Positions 7,567 to 23,567 of a DNA stretch of 42,754 nt are shown here, piece by piece. The translations under genes and the position numbers were made by a program. Under the pieces are notes generated by a model that was not told the origin of the DNA, did not search any database, and saw nothing but the letters and a program-made list of their open reading frames with translations. Source of the stretch: Actinomycetota bacterium (lineage in GTDB: Bacteria > Actinomycetota > Acidimicrobiia > Acidimicrobiales > Ilumatobacteraceae); contig WLIV01000029.1 in NCBI GenBank assembly GCA_009702045.1, forward strand, positions 1-42,754, read 5' to 3'. Numbering within the stretch: the first letter of the stretch is position 1; the number at the start of each line of letters is the position of its first letter.

Positions 7567-9513
7567 ATGGCGTACCGCTACCTCTGGACACCACTGCAAC
7601 TCGGGCCGGTCACTGCTCGCAACCGCATCGTGTTCAGCGCGCACCTCACCAACTACGCGCGCGACGGAAAGCCGACGGCACAACACGCGGCCTACTACGG
7701 GGCCCGGGCCGCTGGTGGCGCTGGACTGATCATCACCGAGGAACACAGCACCCACCCGACCGACTGGCCGTACGAGAAACTGATCCACGGCTTTCACCGC
7801 GACGTGATCCCCGGCTACAAGGAGATCACCGAGGCCGTGCACCGTCACCGTGTGCCGGTGTTCGCACAGATCAACCACAACGGCGGACAGGCATCGTCGA
7901 TGTATTCACGCCTGCCGGTGTGGGCGCCGTCGGCGGTTGCCGACCCACTGTTCCGCGAAGTGCCCAAAGCGGTCAGTGCCGCCGAGATCGATGAGATCGT
8001 CGCCGGCTACGCACTCGTCGCCGAACATTGTGCCGAGGGCGGCTTCGACGGCATCGAACTGCAGTGCTCGCATTCATCGATCGTGCGCGGCTTTCTCAGC
8101 CCGGCCACCAACTTCCGCACCGACGAATACGGCGGCAGCATTGAGAACCGAGCACGTCTGCTGGTCGAGATCGTCGCCGCCGTGCGCAAGGTGATCGGTA
8201 ACCGCCTGGCCCTTGGTGTACGCCTGTGTGGTGACGAACTGATCGAGGGTGGCACCACCATCGACGACGCAGTGCGCGTTGCACAGATCGCGGAAGCCAC
8301 CGGGCAGGTCGACTACATCAACACCTCGATCGGTGTGGCCACCAGCAGCCTGTTCATGATCGAGGCCAGCATGCACATCCCGCCCGGGTATGCGCTGTTC
8401 ATCCCCTCAGCGTTCCGCAAGGCCGTCGACATCCCCGTCGTCGGTGTCGGTCGCTTCAAGGATCCGCTGCAGGCCGAGCGCGCTCTGGCCGACGGCCACT
8501 GCGATCTCGTCGGCATCGTCCGTGCCCAGATCGCCGACCCCGACTTCGCGGCCAAGGCCCGTGCCGGTGTCACCGACGACATCCGGCTGTGCCTGTCGTG
8601 CAACCAGGAGTGTGTGGGCCGTATGGGCCTCAACCGCTGGCTCGGCTGCATCGAGAACCCGCGCACCGGGCGCGAGAGTGAGGGCGTGGGCGCCGTCCGC
8701 ATCACCAGCAAGCCCAAGACCGTGATGGTCGTGGGTGCCGGCCCCGCCGGTCTGCAGGCCGCGATCGCTGCAGCACGCAACGGACACGACGTCACCGTGT
8801 TCGAGAAGGACGCTCTGCCCGGCGGGCAAGTGCGTCTGGCGGCCTCGGTACCCAACCGGGCCGAGTTCGGCGACATCGTGCGCAACCAGGTCACCGAAGC
8901 GCAGCGCCTGGGCGTGAAGTTCGAGTACGGGGTCGGCGTGTGGCCCGGTCTCGTCGAGGACCGCAAGCCCGACCACGTCATCGTTGCCACCGGTGCCGAA
9001 CCCTCCAGGCCGTGGTGGGTGGCGGGCGACGCAGTGAACGTCGCCGACGTGCGCGGGGTGCTCGATGGCAGTGCCGAACCGACCGGTGCGGTCGTGGTCG
9101 TCGACGAAATCGGTTTCCATCACGCCACCTCCGTCGCCGAGTTGCTGGCCGACCGCGGCTGCCAGGTGGAGATCGTCACCCCGGGCATGGTGGTGGGCCA
9201 AGACCTGGGCATCACACTCGACATGGAGAACTGGTGGATGCGTGCCCACGCCAAGGGCATTGTCCAGTCGACCGACCTGGTGCCGATGGGGTTCGCCGAC
9301 GGGGAACTCACGTTGCTGCACCACCCGACGGGTGCCAACCACACCCGCCGCCCCGATTGGCTCGTGCTCGCCATACCGCCGAACCCGGTGGAATGGCTCT
9401 ACAACGATCTCAAGGCAGCCGGTGTCAGTGTCGAGCGCATCGGCGACTGTGTGGCCCCACGCCGGGCACACGCCGCTGTCGTCGACGGCGAACGCGCCGG
9501 CGCTGCGGTCTGA
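7567..9513 (+). CDS. FadH/OYE-type NADH:flavin oxidoreductase (FMN, 4Fe-4S, FAD)
   Basis: A 648-residue enzyme with the domain order of 2,4-dienoyl-CoA reductase and trimethylamine dehydrogenase. An OYE TIM barrel covers residues about 1-340 ([41 protein letters not shown]). A Cys cluster follows (CLSCNQEC, then a fourth Cys in GCIENP) for a 4Fe-4S centre. From about residue 380 there is an NAD(P)/FAD Rossmann domain ([14 protein letters not shown]). It should reduce an enoyl or enone substrate with NAD(P)H through FAD, Fe-S and FMN; the substrate is unknown. The ATG at 7567 fits the family start and lies 7 nt after TAGATT (7554-7559). The frame is open far upstream, but that part overlaps the dehydrogenase. 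Confidence 0.92.
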   Translation: MAYRYLWTPLQLGPVTARNRIVFSAHLTNYARDGKPTAQHAAYYGARAAGGAGLIITEEHSTHPTDWPYEKLIHGFHRDVIPGYKEITEAVHRHRVPVFAQINHNGGQASSMYSRLPVWAPSAVADPLFREVPKAVSAAEIDEIVAGYALVAEHCAEGGFDGIELQCSHSSIVRGFLSPATNFRTDEYGGSIENRARLLVEIVAAVRKVIGNRLALGVRLCGDELIEGGTTIDDAVRVAQIAEATGQVDYINTSIGVATSSLFMIEASMHIPPGYALFIPSAFRKAVDIPVVGVGRFKDPLQAERALADGHCDLVGIVRAQIADPDFAAKARAGVTDDIRLCLSCNQECVGRMGLNRWLGCIENPRTGRESEGVGAVRITSKPKTVMVVGAGPAGLQAAIAAARNGHDVTVFEKDALPGGQVRLAASVPNRAEFGDIVRNQVTEAQRLGVKFEYGVGVWPGLVEDRKPDHVIVATGAEPSRPWWVAGDAVNVADVRGVLDGSAEPTGAVVVVDEIGFHHATSVAELLADRGCQVEIVTPGMVVGQDLGITLDMENWWMRAHAKGIVQSTDLVPMGFADGELTLLHHPTGANHTRRPDWLVLAIPPNPVEWLYNDLKAAGVSVERIGDCVAPRRAHAAVVDGERAGAAV

Positions 9514-9539
9514 CCCTCTCCATCGGGCAGACTGAACAG

Positions 9540-10031
9540 GTGAGCACTCCCCTCGTCGCAGTGGTGATGGGGTCGTCCAGCGATTGGGCGACCATGAGCA
9601 AGGCGGTCGACGTACTGATCGAGTTCGGCGTCGCCCACGAAGCACAGGTGTTGTCCGCACACCGCATGCCCGACGAGATGTTCGCGTTCGCCGAGGCGGC
9701 CGGGCCACGCGGAATGCGGGCGATCATCGCTGGTGCCGGCGGTGCCGCTCACCTGCCGGGGATGCTCGCCGCGAAGACCACCGTCCCCGTCCTCGGCGTA
9801 CCCGTGCCCGGCCGCCACCTCGCCGGGCAGGACAGCCTGTATTCCATCGTCCAGATGCCGGCCGGAATCCCGGTCGCCACGTTCGCGATCGGCGAGGCAG
9901 GCGCCACCAACGCTGCGCTGTTTGCCGTGGCACTGCTCGCCGCCACGGACGACGCGTTGGCCACCAAACTCACTGAGTACCGCAGCGCACGTCATCACCA
10001 GGCCAGCACCAGCACCCTGCCGCCCGCCTGA
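9540..10031 (+). CDS. purE: N5-carboxyaminoimidazole ribonucleotide mutase (PurE class I)
   Basis: A 163-residue protein with the PurE hallmarks: [12 protein letters not shown] at the N-terminus, [12 protein letters not shown], and the loop [14 protein letters not shown] that binds CAIR. It rearranges N5-CAIR to CAIR in purine synthesis. The GTG at 9540 is used because it directly precedes the first beta strand; a CAGACT hexamer ends 6 nt before it. The purK ATG follows the stop by one base, so the two are an operon for consecutive steps. Confidence 0.95.
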   Translation: MSTPLVAVVMGSSSDWATMSKAVDVLIEFGVAHEAQVLSAHRMPDEMFAFAEAAGPRGMRAIIAGAGGAAHLPGMLAAKTTVPVLGVPVPGRHLAGQDSLYSIVQMPAGIPVATFAIGEAGATNAALFAVALLAATDDALATKLTEYRSARHHQASTSTLPPA

Positions 10032-10032
10032 C

Positions 10033-11187
10033 ATGAGCTCGAACGTCGGCATCGACACACTCATCACCCCGCCCGCGATGCTGGGCATCGTCGGCGGCGG
10101 TCAGCTGGGGCGCTACTTCGTGATGGCGGCGCACACGATGGGTTACGGCACCACCGTGCTCGAACCCGATCCGCATGCCCCAGCCGGCAAAGTCGCCGAT
10201 GTGCACATCATCGCGGCGTATGACGACCCATCAGCACTCGACCAACTGGCCTCCACATGTGCCGTCGTCACCACCGAGTTCGAGAATGCGCCAGCGGCCG
10301 CGATGGAGTACCTCGCCGCGCACACCACCGTGCGCCCGTCACCCGTGGCGCTCGCCACATGCCAGGACCGCATCGCCGAGAAGCAGTTCCTCACCGACAT
10401 CGGTGTCGCCGTGGCCCCGTACGCAGTGATCATCACCGACGCAGATCTCGCGGCGGCAAGCACCTGCGGCTATCCGGCGATTCTCAAGACCGCTCGCCTC
10501 GGCTACGACGGGAAGGGTCAGGTGAACGTCGCGACGCACCGCGATCTCGCCACCGCTTGGCAGTCGCTCGGTGGTGCCCCCTGCGTCCTGGAAGAGCGTC
10601 TGCCACTCGACCGCGAGCTGTCGATGGTGCTGGCCCGCACGGCGGACGGGCGAGTGGCGTGTTACCCCGTCGCACAGAACGAACACGTGGATGGCATCCT
10701 CGACATCAGCTTCGTCCCTGCCACATTGCCCGGAACCGGCCACGGCGAGGCCGCCAAACTGTGCAGGTACATCGCGGAGGAACTGGGTTTCGTTGGCGTG
10801 CTCGCCGTGGAGATGTTCGTCGTTGGCAGCGATGTGCTCGTCAACGAACTCGCACCGCGCCCGCACAACAGCGGCCACTACACACTCGACGCGTGCCTGT
10901 GCAGTCAGTTCGAGCAGCAGGTGCGAGCCATCTGCGGTCTCGCCCTCGGCGATGCCAAGCTCGTCGTACCCGGTGTCGCGATGGCCAATCTGTTGGGCGA
11001 CCTATGGGCGAACGGCGAACCCAAGTGGGAGCGGGCGCTGTGGCAGCAAGCCGCACACCTGCACCTCTACGGCAAGCGCGAGCCGCGCCCGGGCCGCAAG
11101 ATGGGCCACCTCACCACCACCAGCGCCACGGTCGTGGGCGCCACCACCCTCGCGCGGCGGTTGCGCAGCCAGCTCACAGCCGACTGA
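10033..11187 (+). CDS. purK: N5-carboxyaminoimidazole ribonucleotide synthase (PurK)
   Basis: A 384-residue ATP-grasp enzyme. It opens with MLGIVGGGQLGRYFVMAAH after a 16-residue leader, has the ATP-grasp core (ILKTARLGYDGKGQVNV, VLEERLPLDRELSMVLAR) and ends with NELAPRPHNSGHYTLDACLC, all diagnostic for PurK. It makes N5-CAIR from AIR, bicarbonate and ATP, supplying PurE. The ATG at 10033 follows the purE stop with a one-base gap. The 3' end runs 14 nt into the convergent TetR gene. Confidence 0.95.
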   Translation: MSSNVGIDTLITPPAMLGIVGGGQLGRYFVMAAHTMGYGTTVLEPDPHAPAGKVADVHIIAAYDDPSALDQLASTCAVVTTEFENAPAAAMEYLAAHTTVRPSPVALATCQDRIAEKQFLTDIGVAVAPYAVIITDADLAAASTCGYPAILKTARLGYDGKGQVNVATHRDLATAWQSLGGAPCVLEERLPLDRELSMVLARTADGRVACYPVAQNEHVDGILDISFVPATLPGTGHGEAAKLCRYIAEELGFVGVLAVEMFVVGSDVLVNELAPRPHNSGHYTLDACLCSQFEQQVRAICGLALGDAKLVVPGVAMANLLGDLWANGEPKWERALWQQAAHLHLYGKREPRPGRKMGHLTTTSATVVGATTLARRLRSQLTAD

Positions 11188-11755
11188 GCACCGACCGGAC
11201 GTGCTCGGCCACGAACGCTGAACTGGTGGGCTGGCGGCTGAGGAACCGGCGGTAGAACAGCGGCCCGACGAGCTGACTGCTCAACAGGTCGAGGTCGACG
11301 TCATCGGCGAGGATTCCGTCGCGCTGAGCCGCCGACAAGCGATCGGCCAGCACCTTGCGCCGTTGCTCACCGGCACCCGACAGCACCTTCGCCAGCGACG
11401 CACTGCGCTCACCGCCGTCGATCGAGGTGGCCAGTAGCGCTCCGAACTCGGAGTGCTGCAGTTTCTTGTTCAACGCCGTGCAGAACACCGTCACATCGGC
11501 CTGCAGGTCGTCCGTCGTGGGCATCGGCATGGTCGGTGCCACCGAGTGCACCGCTGCAACGTGGAGTTCGTCACGGTCGGCGAACTGTCGGTAGATCGTC
11601 GTCTTGGCGACACCCGAACGAGCCGCCACCGCCTCGATCGTCAGCCCGGGTTGTCCGTCCTCACCGAGGATTGCGACTGCGGCCTCCAACACCCGCGCCC
11701 GGGAGCGCGCCCTGCGCGGATCCTCGTGCTCAGTGGTTGTGCTCATGGTGTGCAC
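11174..11755 (-). CDS. TetR-family transcriptional regulator
   Basis: A 193-residue regulator. The N-terminal helix-turn-helix is clear: RARVLEAAVAILGEDG, LTIEAVAARSGVAKTTIYRQF, ADRDELHVAAV. The C-terminal ligand-binding half resembles the TetR_C domain (LLSSQLVGPLFYRRFL). It lies downstream of the DHA2 exporter and overlaps its 3' end by 26 nt from the first ATG (17 nt from the ATG at 11746), so the two are one unit. The likely target is the palindrome at 13338-13355 upstream of the exporter. The regulator call is secure; target and ligand are inferred. Confidence 0.9.
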   Translation of the reverse strand: MHTMSTTTEHEDPRRARSRARVLEAAVAILGEDGQPGLTIEAVAARSGVAKTTIYRQFADRDELHVAAVHSVAPTMPMPTTDDLQADVTVFCTALNKKLQHSEFGALLATSIDGGERSASLAKVLSGAGEQRRKVLADRLSAAQRDGILADDVDLDLLSSQLVGPLFYRRFLSRQPTSSAFVAEHVRSVLSRL

Positions 11756-13322
11756 CGCCGTCGGGCAGGCGGATGTACATGATCACTGCGCCGACGAGGG
11801 CGACCGCAGCACCGACGAGGAGCGCCGTGTGCAACCCATCGACGAACGACTGCCGCAGTTGTGTGCGTAAGCCGTCCACGACGTTCGCAGGCACGCCGTG
11901 AGCGGCCGCACTGTCGACCACCCTCAGCGCCGCACCGACGTTCAGACGGGTCGCAGCAACTGCTTCCTTGGGGAGGCCGGGGATCGCTGCGAGCGTGTCG
12001 ATCGCCGAGCTGGCATGACTGCGGTAAATGCTGTTGACGATGCTGCCGATGACGGCAATGCCGATCGCACCACCGACCTCACGAGTCGTGTCGTTCACTG
12101 CCGAGCCCACGCCGGCCTTGTGGAGCGGCACACTCTGGACGATGCCACTGCTGAGCGACGGCATCACGTTGGCCACACCGGCAGCGCACAGGATCAGACA
12201 CGCGACCACGTACCAGTACGACGTGCTGATTTCGACTTGCGAGAAGAGCACCAGCCCGACGACGAACAGCAGCATGCCGCCAGCGACGGCCTTCTTGGCG
12301 CCGATGCGTGCCGAGATGGCCGGCGCCCTGGGCGCAAGGATGACCATGGTGACAGCGAAGGGCACGCCACGCAGACCGGATTGCAGCGGCGTGTAGCCCT
12401 GCACGTATTGCAAGTACTGAGTGAGCAGGAAGAACAACGAGAACATCGCGAAGAACGACACGGTGATGCCCATGGCACCCATCGCGAACCGGCGGTTGCG
12501 GAAGAACTTCATGTCGAGCATCGGCTCGTTCGTGCGGCGCTCGTAGAACACGAAACCAACCAAGCCCACGGCAGCGATCACGAAACCGGCGACGACAAGT
12601 GTGTCGCTCCAACCGCGCTCGGGGCCTTCGATGATCGCCGCCAACAGGGCGGCGAACCCGACGATCGAGAACACTGCGCCGAGCGGGTCGAGCTTGTGCG
12701 CGACCGGCTCTTTCGAAGCCGGCGCGAGGATCGCCGAGGCGACGAACGCGACGGCTGCGATCGGGGCGGCGACGAAGAACACCGAGCCGTACCAGAAGTG
12801 CTCCTCCAACAGACCGCCCATCACCGGCCCGATGGCACCTCCGGCTCCGGCGAAACCGGCCCACGTGGCGATCGCTTTGGTGCGCTCACGCCGAGGGAAC
12901 GCGGACTGCAGCAGGCTGAGCGTGGACGGCATGATCAGCGCGGCGCCGATCCCCATGATCGCCCGACAAGTGATCAGTGCCGTGGTGTCCTTCATGAACG
13001 CACAGGTGGCGGAGGCCACTGCAAAGATCACCAGGCCGACCAGCAATGCGCCCTTGCGGCCGAAACGGTCGCCGAGCGCACCGGCCGGCAGCAGCAACGC
13101 GGCGAACACCAGGGCGTACGCGTCGACGATCCACAGCACCTGGGTAGCACTGGGGCGCAGCGCCGAGGAGGACAGCGCCGGGATGGCGACGTTCACCGAG
13201 CTGACGGTGGCGACGATCAGCACGAGGCTGAGGCACATCGTCGCCAGGATCGCCCAGCGGCGCTGGTACACCTTCGGATCGATCCCGTCGAGTTCCTCTA
13301 CGGTCGGTGTGTGCACAGTCAT
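11730..13322 (-). CDS. DHA2-family (14-TM) MFS drug exporter
   Basis: A 530-residue major facilitator protein with about 14 hydrophobic segments. The motif LPAGALGDRFGRKGALLVG is MFS motif A, and the segment WIVDAYALVFAALLLPAGAL is typical of the EmrB/QacA drug:proton antiporters. It should export toxic compounds using the proton gradient; substrate unknown. The ATG at 13322 is preceded by AAGGAG at good spacing, so this mRNA has a leader, unlike many neighbours. A perfect inverted repeat (13338-13355) sits in the upstream region and is a candidate operator for the linked TetR protein. Confidence 0.92.
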   Translation of the reverse strand: MTVHTPTVEELDGIDPKVYQRRWAILATMCLSLVLIVATVSSVNVAIPALSSSALRPSATQVLWIVDAYALVFAALLLPAGALGDRFGRKGALLVGLVIFAVASATCAFMKDTTALITCRAIMGIGAALIMPSTLSLLQSAFPRRERTKAIATWAGFAGAGGAIGPVMGGLLEEHFWYGSVFFVAAPIAAVAFVASAILAPASKEPVAHKLDPLGAVFSIVGFAALLAAIIEGPERGWSDTLVVAGFVIAAVGLVGFVFYERRTNEPMLDMKFFRNRRFAMGAMGITVSFFAMFSLFFLLTQYLQYVQGYTPLQSGLRGVPFAVTMVILAPRAPAISARIGAKKAVAGGMLLFVVGLVLFSQVEISTSYWYVVACLILCAAGVANVMPSLSSGIVQSVPLHKAGVGSAVNDTTREVGGAIGIAVIGSIVNSIYRSHASSAIDTLAAIPGLPKEAVAATRLNVGAALRVVDSAAAHGVPANVVDGLRTQLRQSFVDGLHTALLVGAAVALVGAVIMYIRLPDGGAHHEHNH

Positions 13323-13337
13323 CAGGGCTCCTTGCTT

Positions 13338-13355
13338 CGCTACGGCAGCGTAGCG
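13338..13355. promoter_or_regulatory. Candidate TetR operator between the exporter and the GNAT gene
   Basis: CGCTACG GCAG CGTAGCG is a perfect 7-bp inverted repeat with a 4-bp centre, lying in the 46-bp gap between two divergent genes. TetR regulators usually bind such palindromes next to the gene they control. It would overlap the promoters of both genes. Confidence 0.5.
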
Positions 13356-13368
13356 TTAGTCTGAAGTC

Positions 13369-13836
13369 ATGCACACCGTTATCGAGCGTGTTTCACTCGG
13401 TTCTCCCGCAGTGCAGGCGATGATTGCCCGCCTCGACGCAGAGTTGATTGAGGGCACCCCCGTGGGTGGCACGAACTTCATGCATCTCGCCGAGGAGCAC
13501 GTCGAGGAGGGAGGCGGCATGTTCGTCGCCTACGTCGATGGCGTCGCGTGTGCGATGGGCGCCTACCGCCGGATCGATGACGTACCGGGAGCCGCCGAGG
13601 TGAAGCGCATGTGGGCCGATCCGAAACTTCGCGGCCAGAAGCTCGGCAAGCAGATCCTCGCCACCATTGAGGCCGCCGCTCGTGCCGATGGCTTCACCGA
13701 ACTGCGCCTCGAGACCGGCGAACACCTGGTCGCCGCCGTGGGTCTGTACCGCTCGTTTGGGTTCGACGAGTGCCCGCAGTGGGGCGAGTACGTGGGAGTG
13801 CCACTCAGCTACTGCATGAGCAAACGACTGGTGTGA
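13369..13836 (+). CDS. GNAT-family N-acetyltransferase
   Basis: A 155-residue GNAT protein. The acetyl-CoA motif A reads VKRMWADPKLRGQKLGKQIL (R-x-x-G-x-G/K type), followed by TIEAAARADGFTELRLET and the late strand VGLYRSFGFDEC. Substrate is unknown. The ATG lies 6 nt after TAGTCT (13357-13362), predicting a leaderless mRNA, and the promoter overlaps the palindrome shared with the drug exporter, so it may belong to the same regulon. It faces rpsG, with a bidirectional-looking hairpin between the stops. Confidence 0.88.
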   Translation: MHTVIERVSLGSPAVQAMIARLDAELIEGTPVGGTNFMHLAEEHVEEGGGMFVAYVDGVACAMGAYRRIDDVPGAAEVKRMWADPKLRGQKLGKQILATIEAAARADGFTELRLETGEHLVAAVGLYRSFGFDECPQWGEYVGVPLSYCMSKRLV

Positions 13837-13846
13837 AAACGGCGAA

Positions 13847-13866
13847 AGCCGCCCCGAAGGGCGGCT
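13847..13866 (-). terminator. Hairpin terminator after rpsG
   Basis: AGCCGCCC CGAA GGGCGGCT forms a perfect 8-bp stem with a 4-nt loop. Read on the minus strand it follows the rpsG stop by 23 nt, and GTTTTC lies a few bases beyond it. It could also end the convergent GNAT transcript. Confidence 0.7.
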
Positions 13867-13889
13867 CTGCACCAGTTCGTTCGCAGTGA

Positions 13890-14360
13890 CTACCAGCGGT
13901 AGTGGGCGAAGGCCTTGTTGCTCTCGGCCATCTTCTGCATATCGTCGCGCTTCTTGATGCTGGCGCCCAGACCGTTGGCTGCATCGAGCAGTTCACCGGC
14001 GAGGCACTCGGCCATCGTCTTCTCACGACGGGCACGGCTGAAGTCGATCAGCCAACGCACCGACAGGGTGCTGGCACGGCGGGGGCGAACCTCGACGGGC
14101 ACCTGGTAGGTGGCGCCACCGACGCGGCGGCTACGCACCTCGAGCGGGGGCTTGATGTTGTCGATCGCACGCTTGAGCGTGGCGATCGGCTCGGCGCCGG
14201 ACTTCTCTTCGACCATCTTCAGCGCGTCGTACACGATCTTCTCGGCAACCGAACGCTTGCCGTGGAGCATGACCTTGTTGACGAGCTGAGTGACCAGCAA
14301 CGAACGGTAAATCGGGTCGGGAGTGAGCTCGCGACGCTGGGCAGGACCTTTACGGGGCAT
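13890..14360 (-). CDS. rpsG: 30S ribosomal protein S7
   Basis: A 156-residue protein matching S7 throughout: [59 protein letters not shown] and the end KAFAHYRW. S7 nucleates assembly of the 30S head by binding 16S rRNA. It follows rpsL by 13 nt. In most bacteria fusA and often tuf come next in this operon; here a terminator and an unrelated convergent gene follow instead. Confidence 0.98.
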   Translation of the reverse strand: MPRKGPAQRRELTPDPIYRSLLVTQLVNKVMLHGKRSVAEKIVYDALKMVEEKSGAEPIATLKRAIDNIKPPLEVRSRRVGGATYQVPVEVRPRRASTLSVRWLIDFSRARREKTMAECLAGELLDAANGLGASIKKRDDMQKMAESNKAFAHYRW

Positions 14361-14373
14361 GGTTCAGTCTTCC

Positions 14374-14745
14374 TTACTTAGCCATCTTGGCGCCGTAGCG
14401 GCTGCGGGCTTGCTTGCGGTTCTTCACACCGGCTGCGTCGAGCGCGCCGCGAATGATCTTGTAGCGCACACCCGGAAGGTCGCGCACACGGCCACCACGC
14501 ACGAGCACGATGCTGTGCTCCTGCAGGTTGTGGCCCTCGCCCGGGATGTAGGCGGTGACTTCGACGCCCGAGGTGAGACGCACACGGGCCACCTTGCGGA
14601 GGGCCGAGTTCGGCTTCTTGGGGGTGTTGGTGTACACACGGGTGCACACACCACGACGCTGCGGCGAACCCTTGAGGGCCGGCGTCTTCGTCTTCGTGAA
14701 CTTGGTGCTGCGGCCCTGGCGGACCAGCTGCTGAATTGTGGGCAC
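14374..14745 (-). CDS. rpsL: 30S ribosomal protein S12
   Basis: A 123-residue protein with the S12 landmarks [47 protein letters not shown] and [11 protein letters not shown]. The lysines in [11 protein letters not shown] and the PGVRYK loop are the wild-type residues where streptomycin resistance changes usually occur. S12 controls decoding accuracy. It is the first gene of the rpsL-rpsG unit and is divergent from the Phd/VapC pair that separates it from rpoC. Confidence 0.98.
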   Translation of the reverse strand: MPTIQQLVRQGRSTKFTKTKTPALKGSPQRRGVCTRVYTNTPKKPNSALRKVARVRLTSGVEVTAYIPGEGHNLQEHSIVLVRGGRVRDLPGVRYKIIRGALDAAGVKNRKQARSRYGAKMAK

Positions 14746-14779
14746 GTTCTACCTCTGGACGTCTTGAAAGGACCCTGCA

Positions 14780-14809
14780 ATGTTAAAGGCGCGCGTTCGA
14801 ACGCGGCAA
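14780..14809 (-). promoter_or_regulatory. Candidate rpsL promoter with palindromic spacer
   Basis: On the minus strand TTGCCG (14804-14809) and TAACAT (14780-14785) are spaced 18 bp, about 35 bp upstream of the rpsL ATG. The spacer contains CGCGTTCGAACGCG (14792-14805), a perfect 14-bp palindrome that touches the -35 hexamer and might bind a regulator. Confidence 0.5.
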
Positions 14810-14886
14810 CCTTGGCCCACCATTTCGGGCAGAAGTTATGACCATAGTCAGATGACCATGGTGCTAGCCCGACTAGCGTGAAGAGC

Positions 14887-15105
14887 ATGTCCGACCCCGC
14901 CGTCCCAGCAAGTGTGTTCAAGGCCCGCTGTCTCGCCCTGCTCGACGAAGTGGCCACCACCCACCGTTCGCTGGTGATCACCAAGCATGGCGTGCCCGTC
15001 GCCCGTGTGGTGCCCATCGACAACCTCGTAGTGGGCCACGGTTCAGTCACGCTGCAGGCCGACGAGGACGCCGACTACTTCACGGCGTCCGCGGAAGGGG
15101 CCTGA
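14887..15105 (+). CDS. Phd/YefM-family antitoxin of a VapC-type pair
   Basis: About 72 residues from the ATG at 14887. VFKARCLALLDEVATTHRSL, VITKHGVPVARVVPI is the Phd-type N-terminal domain. The acidic C-terminus (ADEDADYFTAS) should wrap the toxin. A GTG at 14878 is also in frame; the ATG is preferred because TAGCGT ends 7 nt before it. Upstream, ATGACCAT occurs twice 15 bp apart (14838-14845 and 14853-14860), a possible autoregulatory operator. The toxin ATG follows one base after the stop. Confidence 0.85.
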   Translation: MSDPAVPASVFKARCLALLDEVATTHRSLVITKHGVPVARVVPIDNLVVGHGSVTLQADEDADYFTASAEGA

Positions 15106-15106
15106 G

Positions 15107-15517
15107 ATGCCGAGCGCCGATTCCCTGCTGCTCGACACCCACGCGCTGCTGTGGTGGCAAGCCGGCTCCGACCGGTTGTCAGCGCGCGCCCGCCGCGCGA
15201 TCGACGCCGCCCCGCGGCTGTTCCTTGCTGCCGCGTCCGTGTACGAACTCGCTGCGCTCGTGGGCCAAGGACGTGTCGCCCTCGACCGGCCCACGCAGAT
15301 CTGGGTGCACGACCTGCTGTCCGACGGCATCGTCACGCTCGCCGAGCTCACGCCCACCATCGCCGTCGCCGCAGCACACCTCGACGACTTCCCCGGCGAT
15401 CTGACCGACCGGATGATCTATGCCACCGCCGTACAGAACAGCCTGCCCCTGGTGTCCAAGGACCCGCTGCTCGAGGAGTACGCCCGCAGCCAAGGCGACG
15501 TCACCCTCCTCTGGTGA
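15107..15517 (+). CDS. vapC: PIN-domain ribonuclease toxin (VapC family)
   Basis: A 136-residue PIN protein. LLDTHALLWW places the first catalytic Asp at residue 10; E47 (VYELAAL) and D101 (LTDRMIYATA) complete the acidic site, and KDPLLEEY follows. VapC toxins cut specific tRNA or rRNA sites. It starts one base after its Phd-type antitoxin. The pair lies on the plus strand between rpoC and rpsL, both minus-strand genes, so it looks like an insertion into a conserved ribosomal cluster. Confidence 0.9.
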   Translation: MPSADSLLLDTHALLWWQAGSDRLSARARRAIDAAPRLFLAAASVYELAALVGQGRVALDRPTQIWVHDLLSDGIVTLAELTPTIAVAAAHLDDFPGDLTDRMIYATAVQNSLPLVSKDPLLEEYARSQGDVTLLW

Positions 15518-15519
15518 CC

Positions 15520-15586
15520 CCGCAGTCCCGCGTGTGAAGGCGAAACCGCACTCTGTGCAGTTTCGCCTTCAAACGCGGGACTGCGG
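15520..15586. repeat. 67-bp near-perfect inverted repeat
   Basis: Two 32-nt arms flank a 3-nt centre (TCT at 15552-15554). The left arm includes GCAGTCCCGCGTGTGAAGG and the right arm is its reverse complement with only two mismatches. It begins 3 nt after the vapC stop, in the convergent vapC-rpoC gap. As RNA it would be one long hairpin on either strand. It lacks a clear U-tract. It may be a terminator, a small mobile repeat, or an RNA processing site; no second copy is seen in the window. Confidence 0.8.
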
Positions 15587-15630
15587 ACGCGGAACGTGTG
15601 GGCGCCGGGCGCCGGCGGGGGAAGACACGC

Positions 15631-15664
15631 GCAACGGCCCGGAGCCGAAGCGCCGGGCCGTTGC
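15631..15664 (-). terminator. Terminator hairpin of the rpoB-rpoC transcript
   Basis: GCAACGGCCCGG and CCGGGCCGTTGC are perfect 12-bp arms around a 10-nt centre. On the minus strand the centre reads CGCTTCGGCT and can extend with two more pairs capped by a stable UUCG loop. It lies 37 nt after the rpoC stop. There is no strong U-tract. Confidence 0.7.
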
Positions 15665-15700
15665 TGCCGTGTTGTAGTTCGTGCCCCGAAGGGCGCTTCG

Positions 15701-19603
<3,903 letters not shown>

Positions 19604-19617
19604 GTTGGGTGCCTTCC

Positions 19618-23277
<3,660 letters not shown>

Positions 23278-23280
23278 GTG

Positions 23281-23355
23281 TTACTCCTCAATCTCAGTCG
23301 GCATGGGGGCGCGCAGGGTCACTGATACATAGGAGTAGCGGGACACGGAACGCAC
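23281..23355 (-). CDS. Candidate 24-codon leader ORF upstream of rpoB
   Basis: On the minus strand a GTG at 23355 opens a frame ending in TAA at 23281-23283, 3 nt before the rpoB GTG. Its first residues, VRSVSRYSYVS, resemble the RpoB N-terminus ([12 protein letters not shown]), and 15 nt are identical (CGTTCCGTGTCCCGC at 23338-23352 and 23254-23268). Its last sense codons, GAG GAG, form the rpoB Shine-Dalgarno sequence, so ribosomes finishing here would be placed to start rpoB. The predicted transcript begins about 5 nt before the GTG. It could instead be an untranslated remnant of a small duplication of the rpoB 5' end. Confidence 0.4.
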   Translation of the reverse strand: MRSVSRYSYVSVTLRAPMPTEIEE

Positions 23356-23366
23356 GGCAACGGACG

Positions 23367-23395
23367 AGCCTATCCGTACGGCCCACCTTCGTCAA
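23367..23395 (-). promoter_or_regulatory. rpoB promoter
   Basis: On the minus strand TTGACG (23390-23395) and TAGGCT (23367-23372) have exactly 17 bp between them. Transcription should begin near 23360, giving a leader of about 83 nt before the rpoB GTG, which contains the leader ORF. Confidence 0.75.
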
Positions 23396-23501
23396 CCGGC
23401 ACAGGCAGAAGCCTGGCGGACGTTTCCGTCGCGGAACGGTAAGCCGGTCAGACCATGGATGTCAAGGGTTTCCGACGCCTTGTACAGCAGCCAAAACGCG
23501 A

Positions 23502-23529
23502 CAGAACCCGGGGCGCACCCCGGGTTCTG
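23502..23529 (-). terminator. Hairpin terminator/attenuator between rplL and rpoB
   Basis: CAGAACCCGGGG CGCA CCCCGGGTTCTG is a perfect 12-bp stem with a 4-nt loop, 38 nt after the rplL stop. On the minus strand TCGCGTTTTGG follows, a short U-tract. It should end most rplJL transcripts; partial read-through into rpoB, as known in other bacteria, is possible. Confidence 0.8.
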
Positions 23530-23567
23530 CACAGGTTTCAGTGTTCACACGGCCGAAGCCGCAGGGA

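Noticed and set aside
11898-13364. A 488-codon plus-strand frame opposite the MFS exporter
   Set aside because: It is His/Arg/Asp-rich low-complexity sequence with no domain and is exactly antisense to a clear transporter.
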